Origin: Enteractinococcus coprophilus | Lineage (GTDB): Bacteria; Actinomycetota; Actinomycetes; Actinomycetales; Micrococcaceae | Length of the DNA stretch: 64,000 nucleotides | Assembly (NCBI RefSeq): GCF_006716305.1 | Contig: NZ_VFOU01000003.1 | Location: 434,001 to 498,000 of the forward strand | Direction: 5' to 3' | In this document: positions 9,894 through 18,901 of the stretch, in pieces | Layout of the letters: the number at the start of each line of letters is the position of its first letter | Numbering within the stretch: the stretch's first letter is position 1 | Translations under genes and position numbers: made by a program | Notes under the pieces: model-generated | The model's input: the letters and a program-made list of their open reading frames with translations, nothing else | Told to the model about the DNA's origin: nothing | The model's database searches: none

Positions 9894-10389
9894 CCCCTTT
9901 GCGACGCTGATGAGCTCCGAAAACACCTCGCTGATCGTCGTCACCACTGCGGCGGAAAATGTGCGCGCTGGCTGTGTGGTCAGCTATCACACCCAGGCCA
10001 GCATGAAGCCTCAGCACTACAACATCTGGTTATCCAAGGCCAACCACACGTATAAAATCGGGCTGCTCGCCGAGACCTTCGGTGTTCATTTCCTGACCCA
10101 GGACGATCTGGCCTGGGCCGAACACTTTGCGACCATGTCGGGTCAAGACACCGATAAGTTCGCGGACCTCGAGGTCGAAATGCGCCAGGGCGTGCCCCTG
10201 CTGACAGCTCTCCCAAACAGGATGGTCATCGAACAGATTTCGATGCTCGACGACGGCGGCGACCATGTCTGTGTGACCGCCCGCGTGATCGAAGCTGAAA
10301 GCCCAGGGCACTTCACGCCGCTTCGACTCAGCGACATCGGTGACCTCCGCCCGGCACACGATAGCTCCGAACGCATTATCCAACCCTAA
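9886..10389 (+). CDS. Flavin-reductase-like / FMN-binding split-barrel protein
   Basis: A 167-residue protein starting at ATG 9886 inside the end of the preceding gene. The N-terminal strand pattern LIVVTTAAENVRAGCVVSYHTQAS, followed by LSKANHTYKIGLLAETFGVHFL, resembles the flavin-reductase-like (FMN-binding split barrel) fold, where the first strands bind FMN and the following segment contacts the ribityl chain. A late segment with DDGGDHVCVTARVIEAE also fits. The translational overlap with the RibD-like reductase suggests joint action, perhaps flavin delivery, but that is inference. Confidence 0.65.
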   Translation: MSNPFATLMSSENTSLIVVTTAAENVRAGCVVSYHTQASMKPQHYNIWLSKANHTYKIGLLAETFGVHFLTQDDLAWAEHFATMSGQDTDKFADLEVEMRQGVPLLTALPNRMVIEQISMLDDGGDHVCVTARVIEAESPGHFTPLRLSDIGDLRPAHDSSERIIQP

Positions 10390-10452
10390 CTTCGCGGGTT
10401 TCCTCGCTACGTCCTGTCAGGCGTTGGTGGCCGCAGTGTCTAGACTGGAGAC

Positions 10453-11202
10453 ATGAGTATCTCTGTTTCCGCTGTGCTGCGTACCAGCGCAATTGCCTTG
10501 ACCGCCGGTCTGCTGCTAGCTGGCTGTTCTTCCGATGACGCCGAAACCCCCAACAATGGGAGCAGCCAATCAGCTGTCGAGAGACCGGAAGCCCCAGCTG
10601 AAACGGCACAGGAAACCGAGCTCGTCGAGACGTTGGAAACAGATTTTGACGTCACCCAAGCGATGACCATGGAAGACCAGTGGCCGGATATCTACGCGAT
10701 GGCTTCCGCACTGTCGGGCACCGAAGACCCTGACCTGTGTCAGCAAGCCGGTGCGACCCAATATAATCTTCTGCTGGATGCTCAGCCGGCCGGAGTGCGC
10801 GCTACGTTCGACGCCGAAGCCCACCTCGATGAACACGCCAGCGGAGAAACCGTCACCGTGTTTTATGGCAATGACGCCGCAGGCACCCAAAAACTCCATG
10901 AAGTATACGAGCAAACGGATACCGCGTGCGTGAAAGAAGACGGCTCCGAGATCAAACATGATGTCACCTCAGCTGAGGCAGCCGGTAGACAGGTCGAGGT
11001 CCACACCTGGGAAGTTGTGGTCACAGACCAGCTGACCGGGCGCATGGTCGATGTGGTCTCCGAGGAGATTTTCCTACGCTATGCGGCCGCCTATCCTCCA
11101 CAAGTCATTGTCGAGGATCTTGACGCTGATGCGGCCGAGCAATTCAATGACGCCGCCACCGAGCGGGCCCTGGAAATTTTTACAGCAGCCGTGTCCAAAT
11201 AA
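10453..11202 (+). CDS. Predicted lipoprotein of unknown function
   Basis: 249 residues with a signal peptide ending in lipobox LLLAGC (lipidated Cys at about residue 25), then a low-complexity SSDDAETPNNGSS linker and a soluble extracytoplasmic domain. I do not recognise the domain; it contains a Cys pair region (DLCQQAG and TACVKEDG) and a mixed alpha/beta-looking sequence ending in AATERALEIFTAAVSK. TAGACT ends 6 nt before ATG 10453, and the GGAG between them is too close to act as a normal ribosome site, so a leaderless start is plausible. It appears monocistronic. Confidence 0.7.
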   Translation: MSISVSAVLRTSAIALTAGLLLAGCSSDDAETPNNGSSQSAVERPEAPAETAQETELVETLETDFDVTQAMTMEDQWPDIYAMASALSGTEDPDLCQQAGATQYNLLLDAQPAGVRATFDAEAHLDEHASGETVTVFYGNDAAGTQKLHEVYEQTDTACVKEDGSEIKHDVTSAEAAGRQVEVHTWEVVVTDQLTGRMVDVVSEEIFLRYAAAYPPQVIVEDLDADAAEQFNDAATERALEIFTAAVSK

Positions 11203-11277
11203 CACTACGGGTGGGTCATACCGCTTTCGTTGCGCATACCCTCTGCGCTGCCGTCCTGCGCAGTTTAAGATAAGGGT

Positions 11278-12636
11278 ATGACGCAAACACAGTATGTGCC
11301 CTCGGGTAGCGAGGTTGTGCAGTCCCTACCGTGGAAATGGAATGTCCAGGGCCGGATTTTTATCATCGGTGGCCTGGGCTTTATGTTCGACGCTTGGGAT
11401 GTCTCCCTCAACGGGATTCTCATTCCGTTGCTGTCCGAGGAGTGGAACCTTGAACCGGGCCAAGCCGCGTGGATCGGGACAGCCAATCTGCTGGGGATGG
11501 CACTGGGCGCGTTCGTGTGGGCGACCATCGCCGATAGGATCGGGCGCAAAGCCGCCTTTAGCGCAACGATTGCGGTGTTTGCGGGCTTCACGATCGCCGG
11601 AGTTTTTGCCACCGACATCGTAGTGTTTGCCCTGTTACGGTTCATGGCCGGCTTCGGGCTGGGTGGTGCGATCCCGGTGGACTACGCCCTGGTTGGTGAA
11701 TTCACCCCGCGTAAACACCGCGGCCGGGTCCTGACCGCGATGGATGCCTGGTGGCCGGTTGGTGCCGCATTAGCCGGTTTCGTTTCCGCCTGGTTTGTTA
11801 CCATGTGGGCCGACTGGCGCCCGCCACTGCTGGCCATGGTCTTGCCCGCTATCCTGTTGATCTTTGTGCGGTTGTGGATCCCGGAATCGCCAATGTTTTT
11901 GATCCGCACCAACCAGCACGAAAAGGCCCGGCAGGTCATCGACGGATTGGTCAAAGCAACCGGCACCACACCTGTGCAATACCGGTTGGACACGATGCAA
12001 GACGTCCCGAAAATGTCCGCCGGCGCGGTATTTGAGCAGCTACGAGGTGTCTGGAAATTCTCCTGGCGCACCACCTTGGCCGTGTGGCTCCTGTTTTTGA
12101 CTGTGATGTTTGTCTACTACGTATCGTTGCAGTGGCTACCAACGTTCCTCATGGACGCCGGATTCGCCCAAACCCAAGCGTTTCTGACCACCGGTGGCAT
12201 GGCTGCCATCGGGCTCGTCGGGGCGCTGGTGGCGACCTTCCTGGTAGAAAAAACCGGCCGCAAACCACTCCTGGCCGTCTCTGCGGTCGTAGGTTCCATT
12301 TTGTTGGTCCTCGTGGCAGCTTTCCTGCATGTGCCGGCCGCGGTCTTACCGTTGGTGCTGATCTATGGGTTGATCATCCAGGTGGCTATCCCGGTCATGT
12401 ACGCCTACGCCTCGGAAGTGTACCCCACCAGCCTGCGGTCGTCGGGCTTCGGTTGGGCCTCAGCGGTCTCGCGCATTTCCGCCGGGATCGGGCCGCTGCT
12501 GTTTGTCACGCACCTGATCCCAACGTTCGGACTGACCGGCGCATTTACCTTCGCTGCTGCCACCGTTGTGGTCGCCGTCATTGCCATGTTCTTGCTGGCG
12601 CCAGAGACCACGGGCAAAGATTTGCAGGATGTGTAG
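11278..12636 (+). CDS. MFS transporter, sugar-porter/NiaP-like
   Basis: A 452-residue 12-helix MFS carrier. It has GGLGFMFDAWDVSLNG in helix 1, loop motif ADRIGRKAAF, PESPMFLIRTNQHEKA after helix 6 (the PESPR/K-type motif of the sugar-porter/SV2 branch) and VEKTGRKPLL in the second half. This layout is shared with NiaP-type niacin carriers and aromatic-acid carriers; the substrate is not determined. TAAGAT ends 6 nt before ATG 11278, pointing to a leaderless transcript. A hairpin at 12721-12751 may terminate it. Confidence 0.85.
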   Translation: MTQTQYVPSGSEVVQSLPWKWNVQGRIFIIGGLGFMFDAWDVSLNGILIPLLSEEWNLEPGQAAWIGTANLLGMALGAFVWATIADRIGRKAAFSATIAVFAGFTIAGVFATDIVVFALLRFMAGFGLGGAIPVDYALVGEFTPRKHRGRVLTAMDAWWPVGAALAGFVSAWFVTMWADWRPPLLAMVLPAILLIFVRLWIPESPMFLIRTNQHEKARQVIDGLVKATGTTPVQYRLDTMQDVPKMSAGAVFEQLRGVWKFSWRTTLAVWLLFLTVMFVYYVSLQWLPTFLMDAGFAQTQAFLTTGGMAAIGLVGALVATFLVEKTGRKPLLAVSAVVGSILLVLVAAFLHVPAAVLPLVLIYGLIIQVAIPVMYAYASEVYPTSLRSSGFGWASAVSRISAGIGPLLFVTHLIPTFGLTGAFTFAAATVVVAVIAMFLLAPETTGKDLQDV

Positions 12637-12720
12637 TTTTCGTGTTGGATCAAGGGGTGAATATTCGTCAGGCTCACTGACGAGGTCTGCACACCTTCTG
12701 GCAGGATTCACTTATCTCCT

Positions 12721-12751
12721 CAAGGTCCCACCACATCCGGTGGGTATCTTG
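12721..12751 (+). terminator. Hairpin between the two MFS genes
   Basis: CAAG-GT-CCCACC pairs with GGTGGG-TAT-CTTG, giving an interrupted 10-bp stem around a short loop. It is followed by a moderately T-rich run. It probably terminates the 11278-12636 transcript, but it also lies 37 nt upstream of the next start, so it could act in the leader of the DHA2 gene. Confidence 0.4.
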
Positions 12752-12787
12752 TGTTGTTCTGTTATCTTGTGAAAGGTCGATGCAGTC

Positions 12788-14227
12788 ATGTCTCACCCCA
12801 CGACGCAACCTGCCAGCCCGTTTCGCGTGATCGCTATCCTGTCGGTCGCAGCGTTCGTGGTGATCCTCAATGAAACCATCATGTCGGTGGCCTTGCCCCG
12901 ACTAATGCAGGAATTCGATATCACCGAAGCCACCGTCCAGTGGGTGACCACCGCGTTTATGCTCACCATGGCCGTGGTCATCCCAACGACCGGCTGGATT
13001 CTGACTCGGTTTCGAATCCGCAGCGTCTATCTCGCGGCGATGGCCATCTTCACCGTCGGCACCGTGGTGGCTGCACTGGCACCGGTCTTTCTGATGCTGG
13101 TGATCGGCCGAGTCATCCAAGCGATCGGCACGGCAATCATGATGCCGTTGCTCATGACCACCGTATTAAACCTGGTGCCATTTGAAAAACGCGGCCGCGT
13201 GATGGGGATCGTCGGAATGGTCATCTCCGCGGCCCCGGCGCTGGGCCCGACCGTGGGCGGCATCATCCTAGAACAACTCGATTGGCGCTGGATGTTCTGG
13301 ACCGTGCTGCCGATCGCCGTGTTGACGCTGATCATCGGCGGAGCCATGATGCGCAACATCACCCAAACCCGCCCGATGCGGTTAGATATGCTTTCCGTTG
13401 TGTTGTCGGCCGTTGGGTTCGCGGGCCTCATTTACGGACTGAGTTCATTAGGTGAGGCCGCCCGCGGGGTCGCCATCGTCCCCGCCTGGATTCCGCTGGT
13501 CATCGGTGGGGTGTCGCTGACCATCTTCGTGTTGCGCCAGCTGGCCATGGGCACCAACGCGTTCCTGAATGTCCGCGTGTTCGCCGTCCCGACCTACGCG
13601 TTTGCGATCATGTTGACCATTATTTCTTCGATGGCAATGTTCGGCACGTTTATCGTTCTGCCGATCTATATCCAACAGGTCTTAGGTTTTGACCCCCAGG
13701 TGGCCGGCATGGTCATGCTGCCCTCGGGTGTGCTCATGGGTGTGCTGGGGATTTTTGTGGGACGCATGTTCGACGCCGTCGGCGCTCGCCCACTGCTCAT
13801 CCCCGGCTCAATTATTGCCGCAAGTGGACTGTGGGGCATGGTGACCCTGCACGCGCACAGCCCACTGTGGACGGTCATTTTGTGGAATATTTTGATGGCG
13901 GTGGGCATCGGCATGATGATGGGGCCGCTCATGACTTCGGCGCTGTCTGCCCTGCCCGGCAGTCTCTATCAACATGGTTCGGCGATCTTCTCAACACTGC
14001 AACAGGTGGCCGCCGCCGGTGGGACTGCCCTGTACATCACCGTCATGTCCGTGGCCGCGGTGGTCGGCGCCGGGCAAGGTAAAGACCCGCTGGCAGCCCA
14101 GATGACCGGTATGCATAACGCACTGATCTGTGGCGCGGTACTCATGCTAATCCCGGTCATCGGGGCGATCTTCTTCCGCGCGAAACCCCACACCGACCAA
14201 CCGGCAGCGACACAGCCGACCGACTAG
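12788..14227 (+). CDS. MFS multidrug efflux transporter, DHA2 family
   Basis: A 479-residue drug:H+ antiporter of the 14-helix DHA2 type. Typical elements are LNETIMSVALPRLMQEF in helix 1, QWVTTAFMLTMAVVIP, the motif C region SAAPALGPTVGG in helix 5 and LDWRWMFW at the start of helix 6. Expected role: proton-driven export of amphiphilic or cationic toxic compounds. AAAGG lies 11 nt upstream of ATG 12788. Its stop codon overlaps the stop of the convergent BCCT gene (shared CTAG at 14224-14227). Confidence 0.9.
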   Translation: MSHPTTQPASPFRVIAILSVAAFVVILNETIMSVALPRLMQEFDITEATVQWVTTAFMLTMAVVIPTTGWILTRFRIRSVYLAAMAIFTVGTVVAALAPVFLMLVIGRVIQAIGTAIMMPLLMTTVLNLVPFEKRGRVMGIVGMVISAAPALGPTVGGIILEQLDWRWMFWTVLPIAVLTLIIGGAMMRNITQTRPMRLDMLSVVLSAVGFAGLIYGLSSLGEAARGVAIVPAWIPLVIGGVSLTIFVLRQLAMGTNAFLNVRVFAVPTYAFAIMLTIISSMAMFGTFIVLPIYIQQVLGFDPQVAGMVMLPSGVLMGVLGIFVGRMFDAVGARPLLIPGSIIAASGLWGMVTLHAHSPLWTVILWNILMAVGIGMMMGPLMTSALSALPGSLYQHGSAIFSTLQQVAAAGGTALYITVMSVAAVVGAGQGKDPLAAQMTGMHNALICGAVLMLIPVIGAIFFRAKPHTDQPAATQPTD

Positions 14228-16206
14228 GCGTCGTCGTCGGTGGTACGACGGCGTTGTGCCTCCCCGCGCTCGTAGCTGGTGCGCGCGTCATGGACTTTGC
14301 GCAGGTCGCGCATCCGTTTGCCGGGCGCATTCCGCGGGCGTGGTCCGGTTGTGGCGGCGATACGGTAATCGATTGGCTCGCTGTCTGGTGTCAGTCGGTC
14401 TGCACCTTCCGCCTCATCAAGGTGATAGAGGTCTCCGACGTGTTCGGAGAACAGTTTCATGCGGCGCTCCAACTGGGCTTGGGTAGCTAGCGCTGAATCG
14501 AGTCGCAGCCCGCGGTAGACGGCGAGCGCCATGAACACCATGATGATCGAAAACGGCAGGGCGGTGGCCAGCGAGGCTGCCTGGAGGCCTTCGAGTCCTC
14601 CGGCGAGCAGCAGTCCAATGGCGATCGCACCTTCGAGTCCGGAGAACATGATCCGTGACCAGGTCGGTGGGTTCGGGTGGCCTCCTGCGGTGAGCATATT
14701 CATGACCAAAGAACCGGAATCCGAGGAGGTAATAAAGAACAGCACCACCAGGATGATTCCGATGACCGAAAAGACCGTACCCAGCGGCAGGTCTTGTAAC
14801 ACGGTAAACAGTGAGCCTTCGGGTGAGACTTCGCCGTCGACCACCAGGTCGCGTTCGCCAAAGAGCTGACGGTAGATACCAGAACCGCCTAGCACACCGA
14901 ACCAGATCATTCCGACCAGGGTGGGGACCAACATAACGCCGATGATGAATTCACGGATCGTGCGGCCGCGCGAGACGCGAGCGATGAAGATGCCCACAAA
15001 CGGTGCCCAAGCGATCCACCAGCCCCAGTAGAACAGGGTCCAGCTGGAATACCAGGTGCTGTCTTCAGCGGTCGCATACGCGCCGACGTCAAAGGACATT
15101 TCAAGGAAGTTCGCCAACCAGACACCCAGCGATTCAATGAAGTTTTCGACTAAGAACAACGTGGGGCCGAGTAACAGCACGGAGACCACTAAGACGCCCG
15201 CCAGGGATAAGTTAATCGAGGAGATCCACTTCATGCCTTTGCCGATACCAGATACCACCGAGGCGGTAGCGATGAAAGTGATGACGATGATCAGGATGAC
15301 CAGCAGTGTGGTGTCTGCCTGATCGACGATCCCCAGGTGTTGCAGCCCGGTGGCAATCTGTTGCACACCTAGGCCCAGCGAAGTGGCCACCCCGGCCATC
15401 GTGCCGAAAATGGCCAGCACATCAATCGTGTCACCCATCCAGCCTCTGACGCGTTGGGCACCGATCAGCGGTTCAAAGACCCACCGGATCGACACTGGCC
15501 GACCGCGGCGGTGGATCGTATAGGCAACCCCCAGGCCCAGCACCCCGTAGACCGCCCAGGGGTGCAAGCCCCAGTGCAAGAAGGTTTGGGCCATCCCCAT
15601 TTGGGCGAGTTCTTCCGGGCTGCCTTCCCACCCTGGTTTGGGGTCTACGGTCGCATAGGTCAACGGTTCGCCAACCCCGTAGAAGATCAGCCCGATGCCC
15701 ATTCCGGTGGCAAACAGCATGGAGAACCAGGCGCCGCGGGAGAACTCGGGTTCGTCTTCGGGTGCCCCCAGCTTGATCCGCCCGTATTTGGACAGTGCCA
15801 CATACAAGCAAAAGATAATGAACCCGAACATGATCAGGATGTAATACCAGCCCAGGGTGTCAACGATCCAGGATTGAGTACTCAGCAGGGCCTGGCCCGA
15901 GGCGTCGGGAAAGATAATCGAGATCGCGGCGGTCAGCAGCAGCACGATAATTGCCGGGTAGAACACCCGCGGTGTGATCAGCCCGCGTTTCAGGCGCACC
16001 CCCTGGCGCAGGAGTTTCATGGTCGTGGCGTCATCGGAATCCATGTTGCGGATCTGGACGTCCCACGGCAAAACGTCGGAACGGTCTTGGGCCTGTAAAT
16101 CCTCGACCTGCTCGTCGACTTCGGGGTCGGTTTTGACCACCGGATCAACAACTTCTGGCGGTTTTTCCTCCTCCGAGGGCTTGCGGTCATCAGTGTTGTC
16201 CGACAT
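14224..16206 (-). CDS. BCCT family osmolyte transporter (betaine/carnitine/choline type)
   Basis: A 660-residue secondary carrier for quaternary ammonium osmolytes. The core has the BCCT hallmarks: ATGMGIGLIFYGVGEPL, the tryptophan-rich FYWGWWIAWAPFVGIFIAR segment followed by SRGRTIREF, and FFITSSDSGSLV. The N-terminal extension of about 90 residues is strongly acidic (EEEKPPEVVDPV) and the C-terminal tail is basic and charged (KRMRDLRKVHDARTSYER). That arrangement is seen in BetP/LcoP-like osmosensing carriers of actinobacteria. The start is ATG 16206, preceded by GAAAGGA; an in-frame upstream ATG at 16281 lacks such a site. Confidence 0.92.
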   Translation of the reverse strand: MSDNTDDRKPSEEEKPPEVVDPVVKTDPEVDEQVEDLQAQDRSDVLPWDVQIRNMDSDDATTMKLLRQGVRLKRGLITPRVFYPAIIVLLLTAAISIIFPDASGQALLSTQSWIVDTLGWYYILIMFGFIIFCLYVALSKYGRIKLGAPEDEPEFSRGAWFSMLFATGMGIGLIFYGVGEPLTYATVDPKPGWEGSPEELAQMGMAQTFLHWGLHPWAVYGVLGLGVAYTIHRRGRPVSIRWVFEPLIGAQRVRGWMGDTIDVLAIFGTMAGVATSLGLGVQQIATGLQHLGIVDQADTTLLVILIIVITFIATASVVSGIGKGMKWISSINLSLAGVLVVSVLLLGPTLFLVENFIESLGVWLANFLEMSFDVGAYATAEDSTWYSSWTLFYWGWWIAWAPFVGIFIARVSRGRTIREFIIGVMLVPTLVGMIWFGVLGGSGIYRQLFGERDLVVDGEVSPEGSLFTVLQDLPLGTVFSVIGIILVVLFFITSSDSGSLVMNMLTAGGHPNPPTWSRIMFSGLEGAIAIGLLLAGGLEGLQAASLATALPFSIIMVFMALAVYRGLRLDSALATQAQLERRMKLFSEHVGDLYHLDEAEGADRLTPDSEPIDYRIAATTGPRPRNAPGKRMRDLRKVHDARTSYERGEAQRRRTTDDDA

Positions 16207-16313
16207 GGGGATGTCCTTTCCACGTGATACTGCTGGTGCAGTCGATGCTGCTGTGTTGGTTTCCCATCCTAGAGAAGTCACCTTGCAGAAGATAACTCGT
16301 GGTCAACGCACCA

Positions 16314-17888
16314 TCACCGTTGCCCAGTGCCGGTACCTAACACCGCACCGTCGGCGTCCAGAGCTTCAATGACTACATAGTCGTGTGAGCCCTCAAGTGG
16401 GATAGCGGTTTCGAATCCAGTTTTGTCGACGACGGCGAGTTCACGTGTACTGCCCGCATCATGGCCGGTAAGCACTCGCCACTGAGCGACTTCGGTCGCG
16501 CCGTTCCATGAAACGTACACGGTCTCAGCGCCCTGGCCGTTTTGTTGTACAACGACGGTCGGATCGGTCGTAGGATGGCCTTCCCAGTCGCCCTTATACG
16601 CTCGGTAACTGCCACCGCCCCCGTCGGAGTTCTCGTGGCAGGCATCGCCATGACATACATCGTAGATCAGCTCGCCGTCGTGAGTATATTCCGAGTAGTA
16701 GGGTTGTTGGCCCCAACCGATAAACATATTGCCGTTTTCCAATAGCTGCGTGTTCGCCATAGAACCCGCCGGACGTTCTGTTGGGGGAAGATATTCGGTC
16801 GCCACACGGGCGGTCATCGTGTCGTCGTCGAGGCTTAAGCGCAACCCGCGGGATGATTTGTCGCCGTCGGCATTGCGTGCGTGGTTATCAAACAGTGTGA
16901 GCGTGCCATCAGTGTCGCGGGCTGCGCTATGTTGCCAGGCAAACACGGCGTCGTCGTCGAGGGCAAAATCGCTGGCGACTCCCCCGAGCGTCCATTCGAT
17001 GTCGCCGGTGTCGCGGTTAATCTTATATACCGCATTCGTATGGCGTGCCGAGGCCAGGATCGCCCCGTCGTCGTCCACCGTGGCCGAGTTGATGTGGAAA
17101 TAATCAAACGGGTTATCAAAGGTGCCGAGTTCAGGTTGGTCTTCTTCGGCGTCGGCGCCTGCTTCGTCGTCGAAGTCCAACAGGCCCTCCGTGAGCGGAA
17201 CATGATCCACGGAGCTCCATTCAAAGACCACCTCACCTGTAGCAATGTCGATTTCCTGAATTACGCCGTCGTGAATCCAGCCCTCGCGCGGGCCGCCGAC
17301 ATGCGAGAGGTCAGCGGGCTTTTTGACATACGCTAATACCAACATGGTGCCGTCATCGGTGATGACCGCGTCGTGGAAATCGGTTTCGTGGGGTGGCAAC
17401 GAGCCGCCGGTCGTGACCGTATCGAAGACCTGATACTGGTCATTCATCAGAAAGATATCGCCGTAGCCATACCCGATCGCGGCAGGACCTTTGAAGTACG
17501 TCAGGATCGTCTCGCCCCGGTACTGCTGGGGACGCAGATCGAAGTGGCCGGTATCATCGACATGCAACTTCGACGGATCCATCCACACGAGCTCGCCGGT
17601 GGCATCCAGAATCATGGCCGCACTGGAGGGCGTTTCGGTCTCATAGTCAACGGTCAGAAAAATGTACTCATCGGATTCGGCGTACTCCTCACCCCAGGCC
17701 GGGCCCTGAGTGAATTCCAATTCTGGGGGTTTCAGATCGGGCCGAGAGACGAAATCATGGTGCGGAACCGGTGGCTCATCCGACTCGGTTTCGGCGTCGG
17801 CACTACCGCATCCGGCGCACACCAGCGCGAATACGGCCGTCGCGCCGACAGCAACCAACCGGCGACGGGATTTGGTGTGCGTCTCCAT
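16314..17888 (-). CDS. Arylsulfotransferase (ASST)-like lipoprotein
   Basis: A 524-residue exported protein with a twin-Arg-free signal peptide ending in lipobox LVCAGC (Cys about residue 27). The mature part repeats WxxxxGxI/L-type beta-propeller blades, for example ATGELVWMDPS, IATGEVVFEWSSVDHV and DTGDIEWTLGG. It also has HDAVITDDGTMLVLAY, FHINSATVDDDGAILAS and WQHSAARDTDGTLTLFDNHA, the layout of the Arylsulfotran_2 family. Whether it transfers sulfate is unknown; many relatives are uncharacterised. ATG 17888 gives a normal signal peptide; GTG 17912 is an in-frame alternative. The next upstream gene on the same strand ends 43 nt away. Confidence 0.75.
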   Translation of the reverse strand: METHTKSRRRLVAVGATAVFALVCAGCGSADAETESDEPPVPHHDFVSRPDLKPPELEFTQGPAWGEEYAESDEYIFLTVDYETETPSSAAMILDATGELVWMDPSKLHVDDTGHFDLRPQQYRGETILTYFKGPAAIGYGYGDIFLMNDQYQVFDTVTTGGSLPPHETDFHDAVITDDGTMLVLAYVKKPADLSHVGGPREGWIHDGVIQEIDIATGEVVFEWSSVDHVPLTEGLLDFDDEAGADAEEDQPELGTFDNPFDYFHINSATVDDDGAILASARHTNAVYKINRDTGDIEWTLGGVASDFALDDDAVFAWQHSAARDTDGTLTLFDNHARNADGDKSSRGLRLSLDDDTMTARVATEYLPPTERPAGSMANTQLLENGNMFIGWGQQPYYSEYTHDGELIYDVCHGDACHENSDGGGGSYRAYKGDWEGHPTTDPTVVVQQNGQGAETVYVSWNGATEVAQWRVLTGHDAGSTRELAVVDKTGFETAIPLEGSHDYVVIEALDADGAVLGTGTGQR

Positions 17889-17931
17889 AGCATCTGGTGT
17901 ACACGATCTCACCCCGTGCGGGCAATGGCAC

Positions 17932-18687
17932 CTAGGCGGACCAGTGCTGGTAGCCGATGAGATCCGGGATCGGCTTCAAGGAGATACCCAGTTCGGTATC
18001 GGTGGCAGCAATCTTCCAGTCGCCGTCGGCCCACACCATGTCCAAGACCACCGAGGTCCGGGAGGTTTCGGTGCCGTCAAAGGACGTCACAGCCATGTCG
18101 ATCTGGGCGGTATCGCCGTCGTAATGAACCAGTCGGAAACCACCCAGGGCGGTGTCTGCCTCGGCGAACACCGTGGTGAACAGTTCTTCAGCTTCGGCGC
18201 GGTGGGCTTCGGCGTGCTCACCGGCAAAGATGTCGGGTATGTCTTCCCAGTAAGCGGGGTTGGTCAGTTGGCCGGTGTAGGCCGAGGCGGCAAACAGCAT
18301 GCCGCGCGGGGAATGTTCAAAACAGCTGAATTCGCCGTCGGAGGCAGCATTTCCGGGACCGTAGGTTTCGGAGACTGGCAACCAGGCGCCGCGATATTCG
18401 ACCCATTCGGCGTCCGGAGTGTCAGCAATCGAGCCTTCCAGCGCCACCCCGCCGAGCCCGCAGACCGAATCGGTCGGGATGTCCGTGTAGGTAGCCGGCT
18501 GGCCGAATTCGTTGTCGTTAGACAGCGTTGAGAAGATAACGGTGATGACAACGGCGGTGGCGGCAACGGCGATGCCGATGATGGTCAGCACACCCTTGCC
18601 CGTGGTCCAGAAGTTAGATTCCTGGAGCTGTGGCGGGTTTTCGGAACTGGTGGGCTGCCGCTTTGGCTTGGAGTCTGGCGTGGTCAT
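17932..18687 (-). CDS. Membrane-anchored protein of unknown function (DUF8175-like)
   Basis: 251 residues. A Pro/Gln-rich cytoplasmic N-terminus is followed by one membrane helix (GVLTIIGIAVAATAVVITVIF, shortened to its core here as GVLTIIGIAVAATAVV) and an extracytoplasmic domain. That domain carries a CGLGGVALEG segment, WVEYRGAWLPVSETYGPG, and SCFEHSPRGMLFAASAYT. The Cys-Gly-Leu start, the GPG and the CF.HSP.G..FAA motif recall actinobacterial proteins often found near conjugation modules, but no such module is present. TAGACT lies 8 nt upstream of ATG 18687 and no good ribosome site is seen. Function unknown. Confidence 0.6.
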   Translation of the reverse strand: MTTPDSKPKRQPTSSENPPQLQESNFWTTGKGVLTIIGIAVAATAVVITVIFSTLSNDNEFGQPATYTDIPTDSVCGLGGVALEGSIADTPDAEWVEYRGAWLPVSETYGPGNAASDGEFSCFEHSPRGMLFAASAYTGQLTNPAYWEDIPDIFAGEHAEAHRAEAEELFTTVFAEADTALGGFRLVHYDGDTAQIDMAVTSFDGTETSRTSVVLDMVWADGDWKIAATDTELGISLKPIPDLIGYQHWSA

Positions 18688-18901
18688 TACTGCTGAGTCT
18701 AATCGGCACCACGGCACACACCCTAGGCGCTCCCCCGTCAGCGGAGCTCACAGTTCGCGCAGATACAGCAGCAGTGCGCCTGAGTGTGCTGTCAGAGGAT
18801 GAATCGTAGTTAGAAGTAATATCAGCATGGTCTTGGCCACAGATTTAGGACAATAGGCACAGACCACAGCCTCACGCTGAGAATTTAATGAAAAGGATGC
18901 C

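Noticed and set aside
15454-16098. 214-codon plus-strand frame inside the BCCT gene
   Set aside because: Its sequence is the complement of conserved membrane helices and shows no domain of its own.
18720-18900. SAM riboswitch or methionine-repressor site before metY
   Set aside because: No conserved riboswitch core and no TAGAC-N6-GTCTA-type repeat were seen; the same holds before metN.
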